From Clostridia bacterium (lineage in GTDB: Bacteria; Bacillota; Clostridia; Oscillospirales; Butyricicoccaceae), in assembly GCA_017560175.1 (NCBI GenBank), contig JAFYOK010000132.1, positions 1 through 12,419 of the forward strand: a stretch of 12,419 bases of DNA. The letters are read 5' to 3'. The translations under genes and the position numbers were made by a program. A model generated the notes under the pieces. It ran no database searches and was not told the origin of the DNA. It saw nothing but the letters and a program-made list of their open reading frames with translations. Each line of letters starts with the position of its first letter. Within the stretch, counting starts at the first letter, position 1. This document shows, piece after piece, positions 6,656 to 12,419 of this stretch.

Positions 6656-6684
6656 ATTATAGCAGATGACTGCTTTTCTGTAAA
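6656..6684 (-). promoter_or_regulatory. Near-consensus sigma-A promoter of yihY
   Basis: On the minus strand, TTTACA (6679-6684) and TATAAT (6656-6661) are exactly 17 nt apart, matching 5/6 and 6/6. The leader to ATG 6576 is about 73 nt. The spacer holds a perfect AGCAG/CTGCT inverted repeat (6661-6674) that overlaps the last base of the -10 box. Confidence 0.88.
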
Positions 6685-6701
6685 GGTTGCCGAACACCTT
6701 T
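6682..6701. repeat. Inverted repeat overlapping both divergent -35 boxes (operator candidate)
   Basis: AAAGGT (6682-6687) and ACCTTT (6696-6701) are 6-bp arms around an 8-nt centre. The left arm overlaps the yihY -35 box and the right arm overlaps the ogt -35 box, so one bound protein could block both promoters. The symmetry is direct; the regulatory role is inferred. Confidence 0.4.
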
Positions 6702-6728
6702 GACAAAAACTCTATCTTTTTATACAAT
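6700..6728 (+). promoter_or_regulatory. Near-consensus sigma-A promoter of ogt
   Basis: TTGACA (6700-6705) and TACAAT (6723-6728) are 17 nt apart, matching 6/6 and 5/6. Transcription would begin near 6735, so the true start codon must lie downstream of it, in agreement with ATG 6760. Confidence 0.9.
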
Positions 6729-6745
6729 ACTACCATCGGATATTC

Positions 6746-6750
6746 GGAGG
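6746..6750 (+). promoter_or_regulatory. Ribosome binding site fixing the ogt start
   Basis: GGAGG lies 9 nt before ATG 6760. A longer reading from 6700 would start inside the -35 box and precede the transcription start. Confidence 0.85.
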
Positions 6751-6759
6751 TGTGTACCC

Positions 6760-7230
6760 ATGGAGTCTTATTATATTTCGATTTCATCCCCCATCGGTTC
6801 ACTTTGGTTGTGCCAACAGGAGGATGCCTTGGTTGGTATTTATGGTGCTGTTCCTGTTGATTTGGAGCAATATGAAGAAAAATCAACACCGCTGCTTGAA
6901 GAGGCCTCAAAACAGCTGAAAGAATATTTCTGCGGCACGCGTAAAATCTTCGATCTTCCGCTCTCTGCAAAAGGCACCCCTTTCCAGCAGGCCGTCTGGG
7001 AAGCCCTTCGTCAGATTCCCTACGGCGAGGTGCGCTCTTATAAGGAGATTGCCCAGACCATTGGTCGGCCCAATGCCTGCCGCGCCGTCGGTCAGGCCAA
7101 TAACAGAAATCCCCTGCTCATTGTACAGCCCTGCCACCGTGTCGTTGGTTCCAACGGCAACCTGACCGGTTTCGCCCATGGACTCGACGCAAAAGCATTT
7201 TTATTGAATCTGGAATCAAACTTCAAATAA
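6760..7230 (+). CDS. ogt: Methylated-DNA--protein-cysteine methyltransferase (O6-alkylguanine-DNA alkyltransferase)
   Basis: It repairs O6-alkylguanine and O4-alkylthymine by moving the alkyl group irreversibly to its own cysteine. The 156-aa protein has a small N-terminal domain (1-70) and the DNA-binding/active-site domain (71-156). The latter shows GTPFQQAVWEALRQIPYGEVRSYKEIA, the arginine-finger region RAVGQAN (Arg108) and the acceptor motif PCHRVVG with Cys125. Its length fits stand-alone Ogt proteins; there is no Ada regulatory domain. The start follows from the promoter and GGAGG. It diverges from yihY, and its last 8 bases overlap the end of the convergent phosphotransferase gene. No terminator is seen downstream. 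Confidence 0.96.
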   Translation: MESYYISISSPIGSLWLCQQEDALVGIYGAVPVDLEQYEEKSTPLLEEASKQLKEYFCGTRKIFDLPLSAKGTPFQQAVWEALRQIPYGEVRSYKEIAQTIGRPNACRAVGQANNRNPLLIVQPCHRVVGSNGNLTGFAHGLDAKAFLLNLESNFK

Positions 7231-7987
7231 TCAAAAAATTACTCTGCAGATATTCCATTGCAACCCTGCACTCTTCCTCATCATGCTGCATCTCCCCTGC
7301 CCGAGCTGCCGCAATAACGATCAAGGAGCGGTCTAACAGTTCCACATTCATGTCCATTTCCTTTATATAAGCTGTAGTAAGTGCATCTCGCAAAGTATCT
7401 TCTACACCTTCTGCAGGCACATACTTTAACAAAAAAACAGTACGTGCAATATCAAGGACCGGATGGCCACAGGCTACATTCATAAAGTCGATTACCCAGA
7501 AAGCTTCATTGCTGTACAGCAAATTATCGGGATGAAAATCTCCATGACACAATCGATCTCCGCTGGGCAATTCAGCCAGAATCTTCAGAATCTGCTGCTT
7601 CTCTCCTTCTGCAATGCACTGAGCCCGAAGAATATTTTTCTGTAGAATATCTTTATAGTTTGGCAACCCCGTCCCCATGCAGCGAAGCATGGTTTTATGC
7701 GTTTCCGCCAGTTGTTTTGCCATTCCACAGATGTTTTTCTCTTTCAAAAACAACTCCAACGAGGAAGATCCATCTATGCGCTCATACAGGATGCCCATAC
7801 GATGATCTGCTTCGATTTTCCCATAACACTTTGCCACAGGAATATCCAGATTTTGTATACAAAGGGCATTCTCATATTCTTTTCTTGCATCATCTTCATG
7901 ACCTCTATAGAATAGTTTCAGCGCTAAATCTGTATCCCACGCAAAAACTTCAGCTGTTTTCCCTTTGCCCAAAAGCTCTCCAATCAT
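7223..7987 (-). CDS. Phosphotransferase of the aminoglycoside phosphotransferase/choline kinase fold
   Basis: This 254-aa small-molecule kinase-like protein has an N-lobe with a glycine-rich loop (LGKGKTAEVFAW, 6-17) and a likely ATP-binding Lys24 (LALKLF). The C-lobe has the catalytic loop HGDFHPDN at 148-155 (Asp150, Asn155) and a metal-binding Asp167 in VIDF. All core catalytic residues are present, so it should be active. The substrate is unknown; such genes are often labelled aminoglycoside phosphotransferase without resistance evidence. ATG 7987 follows GAGG with an 8-nt spacer. Only about 20 nt separate it from the sdaAA terminator upstream, leaving no clear room for a promoter. It converges on ogt with an 8-bp overlap. 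It is more AT-rich than the sda genes next to it, which may mean low expression or acquisition. Confidence 0.88.
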   Translation of the reverse strand: MIGELLGKGKTAEVFAWDTDLALKLFYRGHEDDARKEYENALCIQNLDIPVAKCYGKIEADHRMGILYERIDGSSSLELFLKEKNICGMAKQLAETHKTMLRCMGTGLPNYKDILQKNILRAQCIAEGEKQQILKILAELPSGDRLCHGDFHPDNLLYSNEAFWVIDFMNVACGHPVLDIARTVFLLKYVPAEGVEDTLRDALTTAYIKEMDMNVELLDRSLIVIAAARAGEMQHDEEECRVAMEYLQSNFLII

Positions 7988-8006
7988 ATTCTTTTCCTCT
8001 GTTTAT

Positions 8007-8040
8007 ATAAAAAGCTCCGTATTAAAACGGAGCTTTTATA
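8007..8040 (-). terminator. Intrinsic terminator between sdaAA and the phosphotransferase gene
   Basis: A perfect 14-bp stem (8007-8020 with 8027-8040; core AAAAGCTCCGT / ACGGAGCTTTT) with a 6-nt loop starts 10 nt past the sdaAA stop. On the minus strand the second arm runs into a TTTTTATAT tail. The near-symmetric A/T flanks would let it work in both directions. Confidence 0.92.
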
Positions 8041-8050
8041 TTCTATAATT

Positions 8051-8938
8051 TTATTTATCATTCTTAATGCCGAAGACCTTTTCCATGGCTGCAAGACCTG
8101 TCGGGGTGATGGCAAGGCCGCCTTCTGCGGTCTCTCGCAGGCAGGAAGGCATCATGCTGCCGATCTGGAACATGGCATCAATAACTTCATCAGGCGGAAT
8201 GAAGCTGGCGATACCCGACAGCGCCATATCGCAGGCTGTGATCGCCATCGAGGCATAAACACCATTGCGCTTGATGCAGGGAACTTCGACCAGACCTGCA
8301 ACAGGGTCGCAAGCCAGACCAAGAGAGTTCTTGAGGGCCAGCGCTGCGGCATTCATAACCTGACGATTATTGCCGCCCAGCAGATAAGTCAGCGCACCGG
8401 CTGCCATAGCAGCTGCACTGCCGCACTCGGCCTGGCAGCCGCCGGCTGCACCCGAAACAGTAGCACGTGTGGCGATGACCGCACCGATGCCCGAGGCAAC
8501 GATCAGACTGTGGACGATATCACTGTCCATATAGCCGAACTCTTCCTGTGCAGCGATCAGTACGCCGGGCATGATGCCCGAAGCACCGGCTGTGGGTGCC
8601 GCTACAATGACACCCATAGAAGCATTATACTCATTGGTCGCAATGGCATAGGCAATGGCCTTTGCATTAAAGTCACTGAGCAGTGTACGGCCGGTTTCAA
8701 TACGGGAATAATACTTGTAGGCATCACCACCGGTCAGACCACTCAGCGAGCGGCCATTCTCCTTCAGGCCGGCACGAACAGCATTACGCATGACTGTATA
8801 GGTCTGCTCAACGCGCTTGACGATCTCCTCGATGGGTGTACCGCTATCGTGGAACTCACTCTGCAGAATATACTGCCAAAGTGCCTGGTGATTTTTTTCT
8901 GCACCTGCAAGGATCGATTCAATGCTTGAGATTTTCAT
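8051..8938 (-). CDS. sdaAA: L-serine dehydratase, iron-sulfur-dependent, alpha subunit
   Basis: With SdaAB it deaminates L-serine to pyruvate and ammonia through an oxygen-sensitive 4Fe-4S cluster. The 295-aa chain is the full catalytic subunit. Cys168 (GGCQAEC), Cys210 (GLACDP) and Cys221 (VEVPC) have the same spacing (42 and 11 residues) as the cluster ligands Cys343, Cys385 and Cys396 of the Legionella enzyme. TAGASGIMPG at 116-125 is another family block. The ATG follows AAGGTG with an 8-nt spacer, 18 nt after the sdaAB stop, so the pair is one operon with beta before alpha. A strong terminator follows. The two-chain form is typical of Firmicutes. The codons are GC-rich and biased. Confidence 0.96.
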   Translation of the reverse strand: MKISSIESILAGAEKNHQALWQYILQSEFHDSGTPIEEIVKRVEQTYTVMRNAVRAGLKENGRSLSGLTGGDAYKYYSRIETGRTLLSDFNAKAIAYAIATNEYNASMGVIVAAPTAGASGIMPGVLIAAQEEFGYMDSDIVHSLIVASGIGAVIATRATVSGAAGGCQAECGSAAAMAAGALTYLLGGNNRQVMNAAALALKNSLGLACDPVAGLVEVPCIKRNGVYASMAITACDMALSGIASFIPPDEVIDAMFQIGSMMPSCLRETAEGGLAITPTGLAAMEKVFGIKNDK

Positions 8939-8956
8939 TTGTGCTTCACCTTTTTC

Positions 8957-9622
8957 TTAGAACTTTTCAATGGTAACAACACCGATGACATTCTCCAGCG
9001 CTTCGACCTTGCTGACGGTCTCCTGATCGACAGGAACATCGGTTTCAATGATGATAACGGTACCGCCGGCACGATGTTCTCGATCGAGATACAGTGTGGC
9101 AATATTGTAACCGGCACCGCTGATAACACCGGCAATGCTATGGAATACACCAATAACATCGCGGCCAAAGACGATCAATGTGTCGGCGCTGCATCGAACC
9201 GAGACTTCAAAACCGTTGATCTCGGTCAGCTGAATGGCACCGCCACCTACCGAGCTGGCACGCAGACGCAATGTACCGCCATGCTCCGACTCGGCTTCGA
9301 TGAGTACGGTATTGGGATGATAACGGGGATTGTCATCGGTACGGATAGAGTAGTCCAGCCCCATCTCGGGAGCCAGTTCCAAACTCTTGCGGACATTGGG
9401 ATCAGCTGTGCCAAAGCCCAACAGACCACCGACAACCGCCTTGTCGGTACCGTGACCCTTATAGGTGGTCGCAAAAGAACCATAAAATGTGATCTTGGCC
9501 TTTACGATCTTATCTTTCAGAATACTTCTGCAAGCAAGACCGATACGTACGGCGCCTGCTGTATGGGAAGACGACGGGCCGACAGTGATCGGACCCAGCA
9601 TATCAAACATGCCTACCGCCAT
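8957..9622 (-). CDS. sdaAB: L-serine dehydratase, iron-sulfur-dependent, beta subunit
   Basis: This is the partner of SdaAA in the heteromeric Fe-S serine dehydratase. The 221-aa chain has the N-terminal GPSSSHTAG block at 15-23 that defines the beta domain and a C-terminal ACT domain at about 147-221 (TLIVFGRDVIGVFHSIAGVI onward), likely for amino-acid sensing or assembly. ATG 9622 follows GAGGTG. The upstream gap to rpoD is 76 nt without a convincing terminator or strong promoter, so part of its expression may come from rpoD read-through. The pair provides serine catabolism to pyruvate, useful in an amino-acid-fermenting anaerobe. Confidence 0.95.
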   Translation of the reverse strand: MAVGMFDMLGPITVGPSSSHTAGAVRIGLACRSILKDKIVKAKITFYGSFATTYKGHGTDKAVVGGLLGFGTADPNVRKSLELAPEMGLDYSIRTDDNPRYHPNTVLIEAESEHGGTLRLRASSVGGGAIQLTEINGFEVSVRCSADTLIVFGRDVIGVFHSIAGVISGAGYNIATLYLDREHRAGGTVIIIETDVPVDQETVSKVEALENVIGVVTIEKF

Positions 9623-9638
9623 GTTGCACCTCTTTCAT

Positions 9639-9654
9639 GCTGCCACCGGGCAGC
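9639..9654 (-). other. GC-rich hairpin in the sdaAB leader
   Basis: GCTGCC and GGCAGC form a perfect 6-bp stem with a 4-nt loop, ending just before the sdaAB ribosome site. No T-run follows on either strand, so it is not a standard intrinsic terminator. It might stabilise or process an mRNA at the rpoD-sdaAB junction. Confidence 0.4.
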
Positions 9655-9698
9655 GGATATATGCAGTAAAGAAACGTTTATCCAAAAATTGATATATT

Positions 9699-10826
9699 TT
9701 AGTCCAGGAAGTCCTTGAGCTTCTTGGAGCGGGAAGGATGACGCAGCTTGCGCAGCGCCTTCGCCTCGATCTGACGGATACGCTCACGTGTAACGTTGAA
9801 CTCGGCGCCGACCTGCTCCAGTGTCTTGGGATGACCGTCATCAATACCAAAACGCAGACGGAGGACCTTCTCTTCGCGCTCGGTCAGAGTCTTGAGAACC
9901 TTGGTCAGCTCTTCACGCAGAATGGTATTGGAAGCGGCATCGGCAGGTGCCAGTGCATCTTCGTCGGGAATAAAGTCGCCCAGATGGCTGTCTTCCTCTT
10001 CGCCGATGGGAGTTTCCAGAGAAACAGGTTCCTGGGCGATCTTGAGGATATCACGAACCTTCTGTACGGGAATATCCATCTCGTCTGCAATCTCTTCAGG
10101 GCTGGGATCGTGGCCCAGTTCCTGCAGCAGCTGACGGGATACACGAATGACCTTATTGATGGTCTCGACCATGTGGACAGGGATACGAATGGTTCTGGCC
10201 TGATCGGCAATGGCACGTGTGATGGCCTGACGGATCCACCATGTTGCATAAGTGGAGAACTTATAGCCCTTGGTGTAGTCGAACTTCTCAACAGCCTTGA
10301 TCAGACCCAGATTACCTTCCTGAATCAGATCGAGGAAGAGCATACCGCGACCGACATACTTCTTGGCAATAGAAACGACCAGTCGCAGGTTGGCTTCCGC
10401 CAGACGCTTCTTGGCATATTCATCGCCTTCCAGCATACGCTTGGCCAGCTCGGTCTCCTCGTCACTGGACAGCAGGTTGACCTTACCGATCTCCTTCAGG
10501 TACATACGGACAGGGTCATCGATGGCCAGACCTTCCGCCAGGGTATTGTCGTCGGGGATCTCTTCTTCTGTCAGATCGTCACTGTCGATGAAATCATCAT
10601 CATTGTCGATGGCTGCAGGCATGATGTCTTCATCCATGATGATATCAACGCCCATCTTTTCCAGCGCATCATACATGGCATCCTGCTGTTCGTTTTCCAT
10701 CTCCATTTCTTCGATGATCTTATTGACCTCTTTCATGGTGACTTTGCCACTCTTGCGGCACTTTTCAACGAACTCCTGTACCAGTTCGGTTTTATTGACT
10801 ACCTTTGTCTCGTTATTGTCTGCCAT
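9699..10826 (-). CDS. rpoD: RNA polymerase primary sigma factor (sigma-70/SigA)
   Basis: This housekeeping sigma factor directs RNA polymerase to -35/-10 promoters. The 375-aa length is close to B. subtilis SigA (371). Region 1.1 covers about residues 10-75, followed by a very acidic linker (76-98). Region 1.2 starts at DDPVRMYLKEIG (103-114). Region 2 has NLRLVVSIAKKYVGRGM and the 2.4 segment YKFSTYATWWIRQAITRAI. Region 4 has the helix-turn-helix TLEQVGAEFNVTRERIRQIEAKALRKLRHP near the end. The start MADNN was chosen because AAAGGG lies 8 nt before it; longer readings run back into dnaG. The gap to dnaG is 4 nt, pointing to translational coupling in the dnaG-rpoD operon. No terminator follows before sdaAB. 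Confidence 0.98.
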   Translation of the reverse strand: MADNNETKVVNKTELVQEFVEKCRKSGKVTMKEVNKIIEEMEMENEQQDAMYDALEKMGVDIIMDEDIMPAAIDNDDDFIDSDDLTEEEIPDDNTLAEGLAIDDPVRMYLKEIGKVNLLSSDEETELAKRMLEGDEYAKKRLAEANLRLVVSIAKKYVGRGMLFLDLIQEGNLGLIKAVEKFDYTKGYKFSTYATWWIRQAITRAIADQARTIRIPVHMVETINKVIRVSRQLLQELGHDPSPEEIADEMDIPVQKVRDILKIAQEPVSLETPIGEEEDSHLGDFIPDEDALAPADAASNTILREELTKVLKTLTEREEKVLRLRFGIDDGHPKTLEQVGAEFNVTRERIRQIEAKALRKLRHPSRSKKLKDFLD

Positions 10827-10830
10827 AATC

Positions 10831-12419
10831 CTATCCCTTTCTTTCTCGTTTGCGGCTGAGCACTTCCAGCAGACGGTCGTCACCCTCGGTCTGCTTTTTT
10901 GCATGTTCTTCTTTGATGACCGCGATGTAATCGACCAGTTCCTTTTCTGCGTCGGAGGACGCTACCTTTGCCGAAAGTACGTGGGTCAGATGACGGATCT
11001 CAGACTCTTCAAGTCCGGCCATAACAGCTGCAGGCCGGATCTCGTGTCCGCTTTCTTCCATGCTCAATGCTTTTTCATATATTCTCGCCAGAAAATCTGA
11101 TGAAAACTCTGTAGGAGCGATCATCTCTCCGGCCTTTTGTAAAAGCTCCTGATCATCGAGAACGATGGTCAACAGCTTCTCTTCACAGATCGCCGATCGC
11201 GGATTCTCATACCGCAGGCCGGTTTCTTTAGGCTGGACAGCCCGAACCGGACGCAGTGCTTCGCTTTCGGTCTTTCTCTTTTCCTTTCGCATGGCTGCGC
11301 TGAAGGCACGTTTGACCTCAGCAGCCATGACCGCCGCAGTGATCCCGGCCTGCTGCGCCACCATGTGGCTGAGGATCTCTCGCTCAACAGGACTCTGGAC
11401 CGATGCAATATACGCAGCGGCTTCTTTTAAGTATTCAACTTTCTGTGCATCGATTTCGAGCACATACTTATTTTTAATCACGGCCAGGCGGTATTCGCTG
11501 TCGCTCTGGGGCTTGTCCAGCAGCAACTGAAATGCTTCCCGTCCGTTCTTTTTAATAAATTCATCAGGGTCTTTGGCACCCGGAATGCGAAGCACCTTGA
11601 CCTCCAATCCTGCCCGATTGAGCAGGTCGATGGCCTTCTGCGCCGCCTTCTGACCGGCTGCATCAGAGTCATAGCAGATGATGACTTCTTTTGCATACCG
11701 ACTCATCAGCTTGGTCTGATCGGGCGTCAGTGCAGTTCCCAACGAAGCCACCGCATAATCAAATCCGGCCTGATGCAGGGCGATGACATCCATATAGCCT
11801 TCGGCCAGGATCAGCCGCTCTTCCTTGCTCTTTTTTGCAAGATTGATGGCAAACAGATTCCGGCTTTTATTGAAGACCGGGGTATCACCCGAGTTAAGGT
11901 ATTTAGGCCCATCTCCTTCCATCACACGGCCGCCAAAGGCAATAACATTGCCGCGGATATCAATGATGGGAAACATAACACGATTGCGGAAGGCATCATA
12001 CACACCGCCCGATTTGTTCTTTCGGGCCAGCCATGCCGATTCCAATTCGTATTTGGTAAATCCTTTGTCCATCATAGCTCGACAGAGCCTGTCCCATTCG
12101 GCAGGTGCATAACCTAACCCGAAGGATGTGATGGTCTTTTTGCTGAGACCGCGTCCCAGCAGGTATTCCAGCGCCCCTTTCCCCTCCGGGCCCATCAGAC
12201 AGGCATGGAAGAAACGGGCAGCTTCTTTATTGAGGGCATGCAGACGCTCGCGATGCCGACGTGCAGCATCGTTTCCTCCCTCATCTTCCGGGACAGTCAT
12301 ACCGTACATATCCGCCAGCAATTTGACTGCTTCCATGAAGGGCAGGTTTTCTTCCTTCATAATAAAGGTGATTACATTACCGCCCTCGCCGCAGCCAAAG
12401 CAGTGGAAAAACTGCTTAT
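10831..12419 (-). CDS. dnaG: DNA primase DnaG (5' end outside the window)
   Basis: It makes RNA primers for replication with the DnaB helicase. The reading frame is open to the window edge; the first whole codon is at 12415-12417, giving 528 residues. The first residues, HCFGCGEGGNVITFIM, are the second half of the N-terminal CHC2 zinc-binding domain, so only roughly 45-60 residues are missing. The TOPRIM catalytic core shows LAEGYMDV (encoded near 11790-11810) and YDSDAAGQ (near 11650-11675). The C-terminal part (about the last 150 residues) is the helicase-binding region and is less conserved. The stop lies 4 nt before rpoD, whose ribosome site is inside the last codons of dnaG. An ATG at 12360 is internal to the zinc-domain end and is not the start. 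Confidence 0.97.
   Translation of the reverse strand, partial: KQFFHCFGCGEGGNVITFIMKEENLPFMEAVKLLADMYGMTVPEDEGGNDAARRHRERLHALNKEAARFFHACLMGPEGKGALEYLLGRGLSKKTITSFGLGYAPAEWDRLCRAMMDKGFTKYELESAWLARKNKSGGVYDAFRNRVMFPIIDIRGNVIAFGGRVMEGDGPKYLNSGDTPVFNKSRNLFAINLAKKSKEERLILAEGYMDVIALHQAGFDYAVASLGTALTPDQTKLMSRYAKEVIICYDSDAAGQKAAQKAIDLLNRAGLEVKVLRIPGAKDPDEFIKKNGREAFQLLLDKPQSDSEYRLAVIKNKYVLEIDAQKVEYLKEAAAYIASVQSPVEREILSHMVAQQAGITAAVMAAEVKRAFSAAMRKEKRKTESEALRPVRAVQPKETGLRYENPRSAICEEKLLTIVLDDQELLQKAGEMIAPTEFSSDFLARIYEKALSMEESGHEIRPAAVMAGLEESEIRHLTHVLSAKVASSDAEKELVDYIAVIKEEHAKKQTEGDDRLLEVLSRKRERKG
10835..10840 (-). promoter_or_regulatory. rpoD ribosome binding site inside the end of dnaG
   Basis: AAAGGG lies within the last dnaG codons, 8 nt before rpoD ATG 10826. 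Ribosomes finishing dnaG pass over it, a layout expected for translational coupling. Confidence 0.7.

Noticed and set aside
7223..7987. Calling the phosphotransferase an aminoglycoside resistance gene.
   Set aside because: The fold is shared by many kinases with unrelated substrates, and nothing in the context indicates resistance.
9660..9690. A sigma-A promoter for sdaAB (TTGGAT, 18 nt, TATATC on the minus strand).
   Set aside because: Both hexamers are poor matches and the spacing is one base long, so it is not listed as a feature.
8939..9718. A 259-codon plus-strand frame opposite sdaAB.
   Set aside because: It is a shadow of SdaAB and runs across the rpoD-sdaAB gap without any domain or ribosome site.
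9738..10859. A 373-codon plus-strand frame opposite rpoD.
   Set aside because: It is antisense to the sigma factor; repeated Gln/Leu/Asp patterns reflect reversed Glu/Arg/Ile codons. No evidence of translation.

Overview
The window looks like a chromosomal segment of a low-to-medium GC, spore-forming Firmicute, most likely an anaerobic member of class Clostridia; a relative of the Oscillospiraceae/Ruminococcaceae is plausible but not provable from the sequence alone. The reasons are the sporulation protease SpoIVB, a dnaG-rpoD pair in macromolecular-synthesis order with a SigA-like housekeeping sigma factor, a pyrophosphate-type phosphofructokinase, a two-subunit iron-sulfur L-serine dehydratase (SdaAA/SdaAB), GGAGG-type ribosome binding sites and many intrinsic terminators.

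Layout, left to right. Positions 1-1200 hold spoIVB (minus) with a forespore-type promoter and its own terminator. Positions 1200-3640 are a glycolytic pair: class II fructose-bisphosphate aldolase (minus) and PPi-dependent phosphofructokinase (plus), diverging from a 163-bp control region whose two promoters share a sequence as an inverted repeat. Positions 3650-4720 hold an unusual protein with an N-terminal cysteine cluster and a degenerate RelA/SpoT-like HD region (minus). Positions 4738-6576 hold a D-2-hydroxyacid dehydrogenase and a YihY/BrkB membrane protein (both minus, probably one transcript). A back-to-back promoter pair at 6656-6728 separates yihY from ogt (plus, O6-alkylguanine-DNA repair). 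ogt runs tail-to-tail into an APH/choline-kinase-fold phosphotransferase (minus, 8-bp overlap). Positions 8051-12419 are minus-strand: dnaG (cut by the window edge), rpoD, sdaAB, sdaAA.

The two glycolytic genes catalyse consecutive steps (F6P to F1,6BP, then to triose phosphates). The two sda genes encode one enzyme that turns L-serine into pyruvate and ammonia. dnaG and rpoD couple replication priming with general transcription. No stretch longer than 300 bases lacks a gene. The first 46 bases hold no feature I can support; spo0A often follows spoIVB in spore formers, but none of it is visible.

I see no mobile element, CRISPR array, tRNA, rRNA or obvious new defence or biosynthetic system. 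The items most worth following up are the mirrored pfp/fba promoters, the degenerate HD protein, the inverted repeat spanning both -35 boxes between yihY and ogt, the phosphotransferase gene squeezed behind a terminator, and the rpoD-to-sdaAB junction without a terminator.
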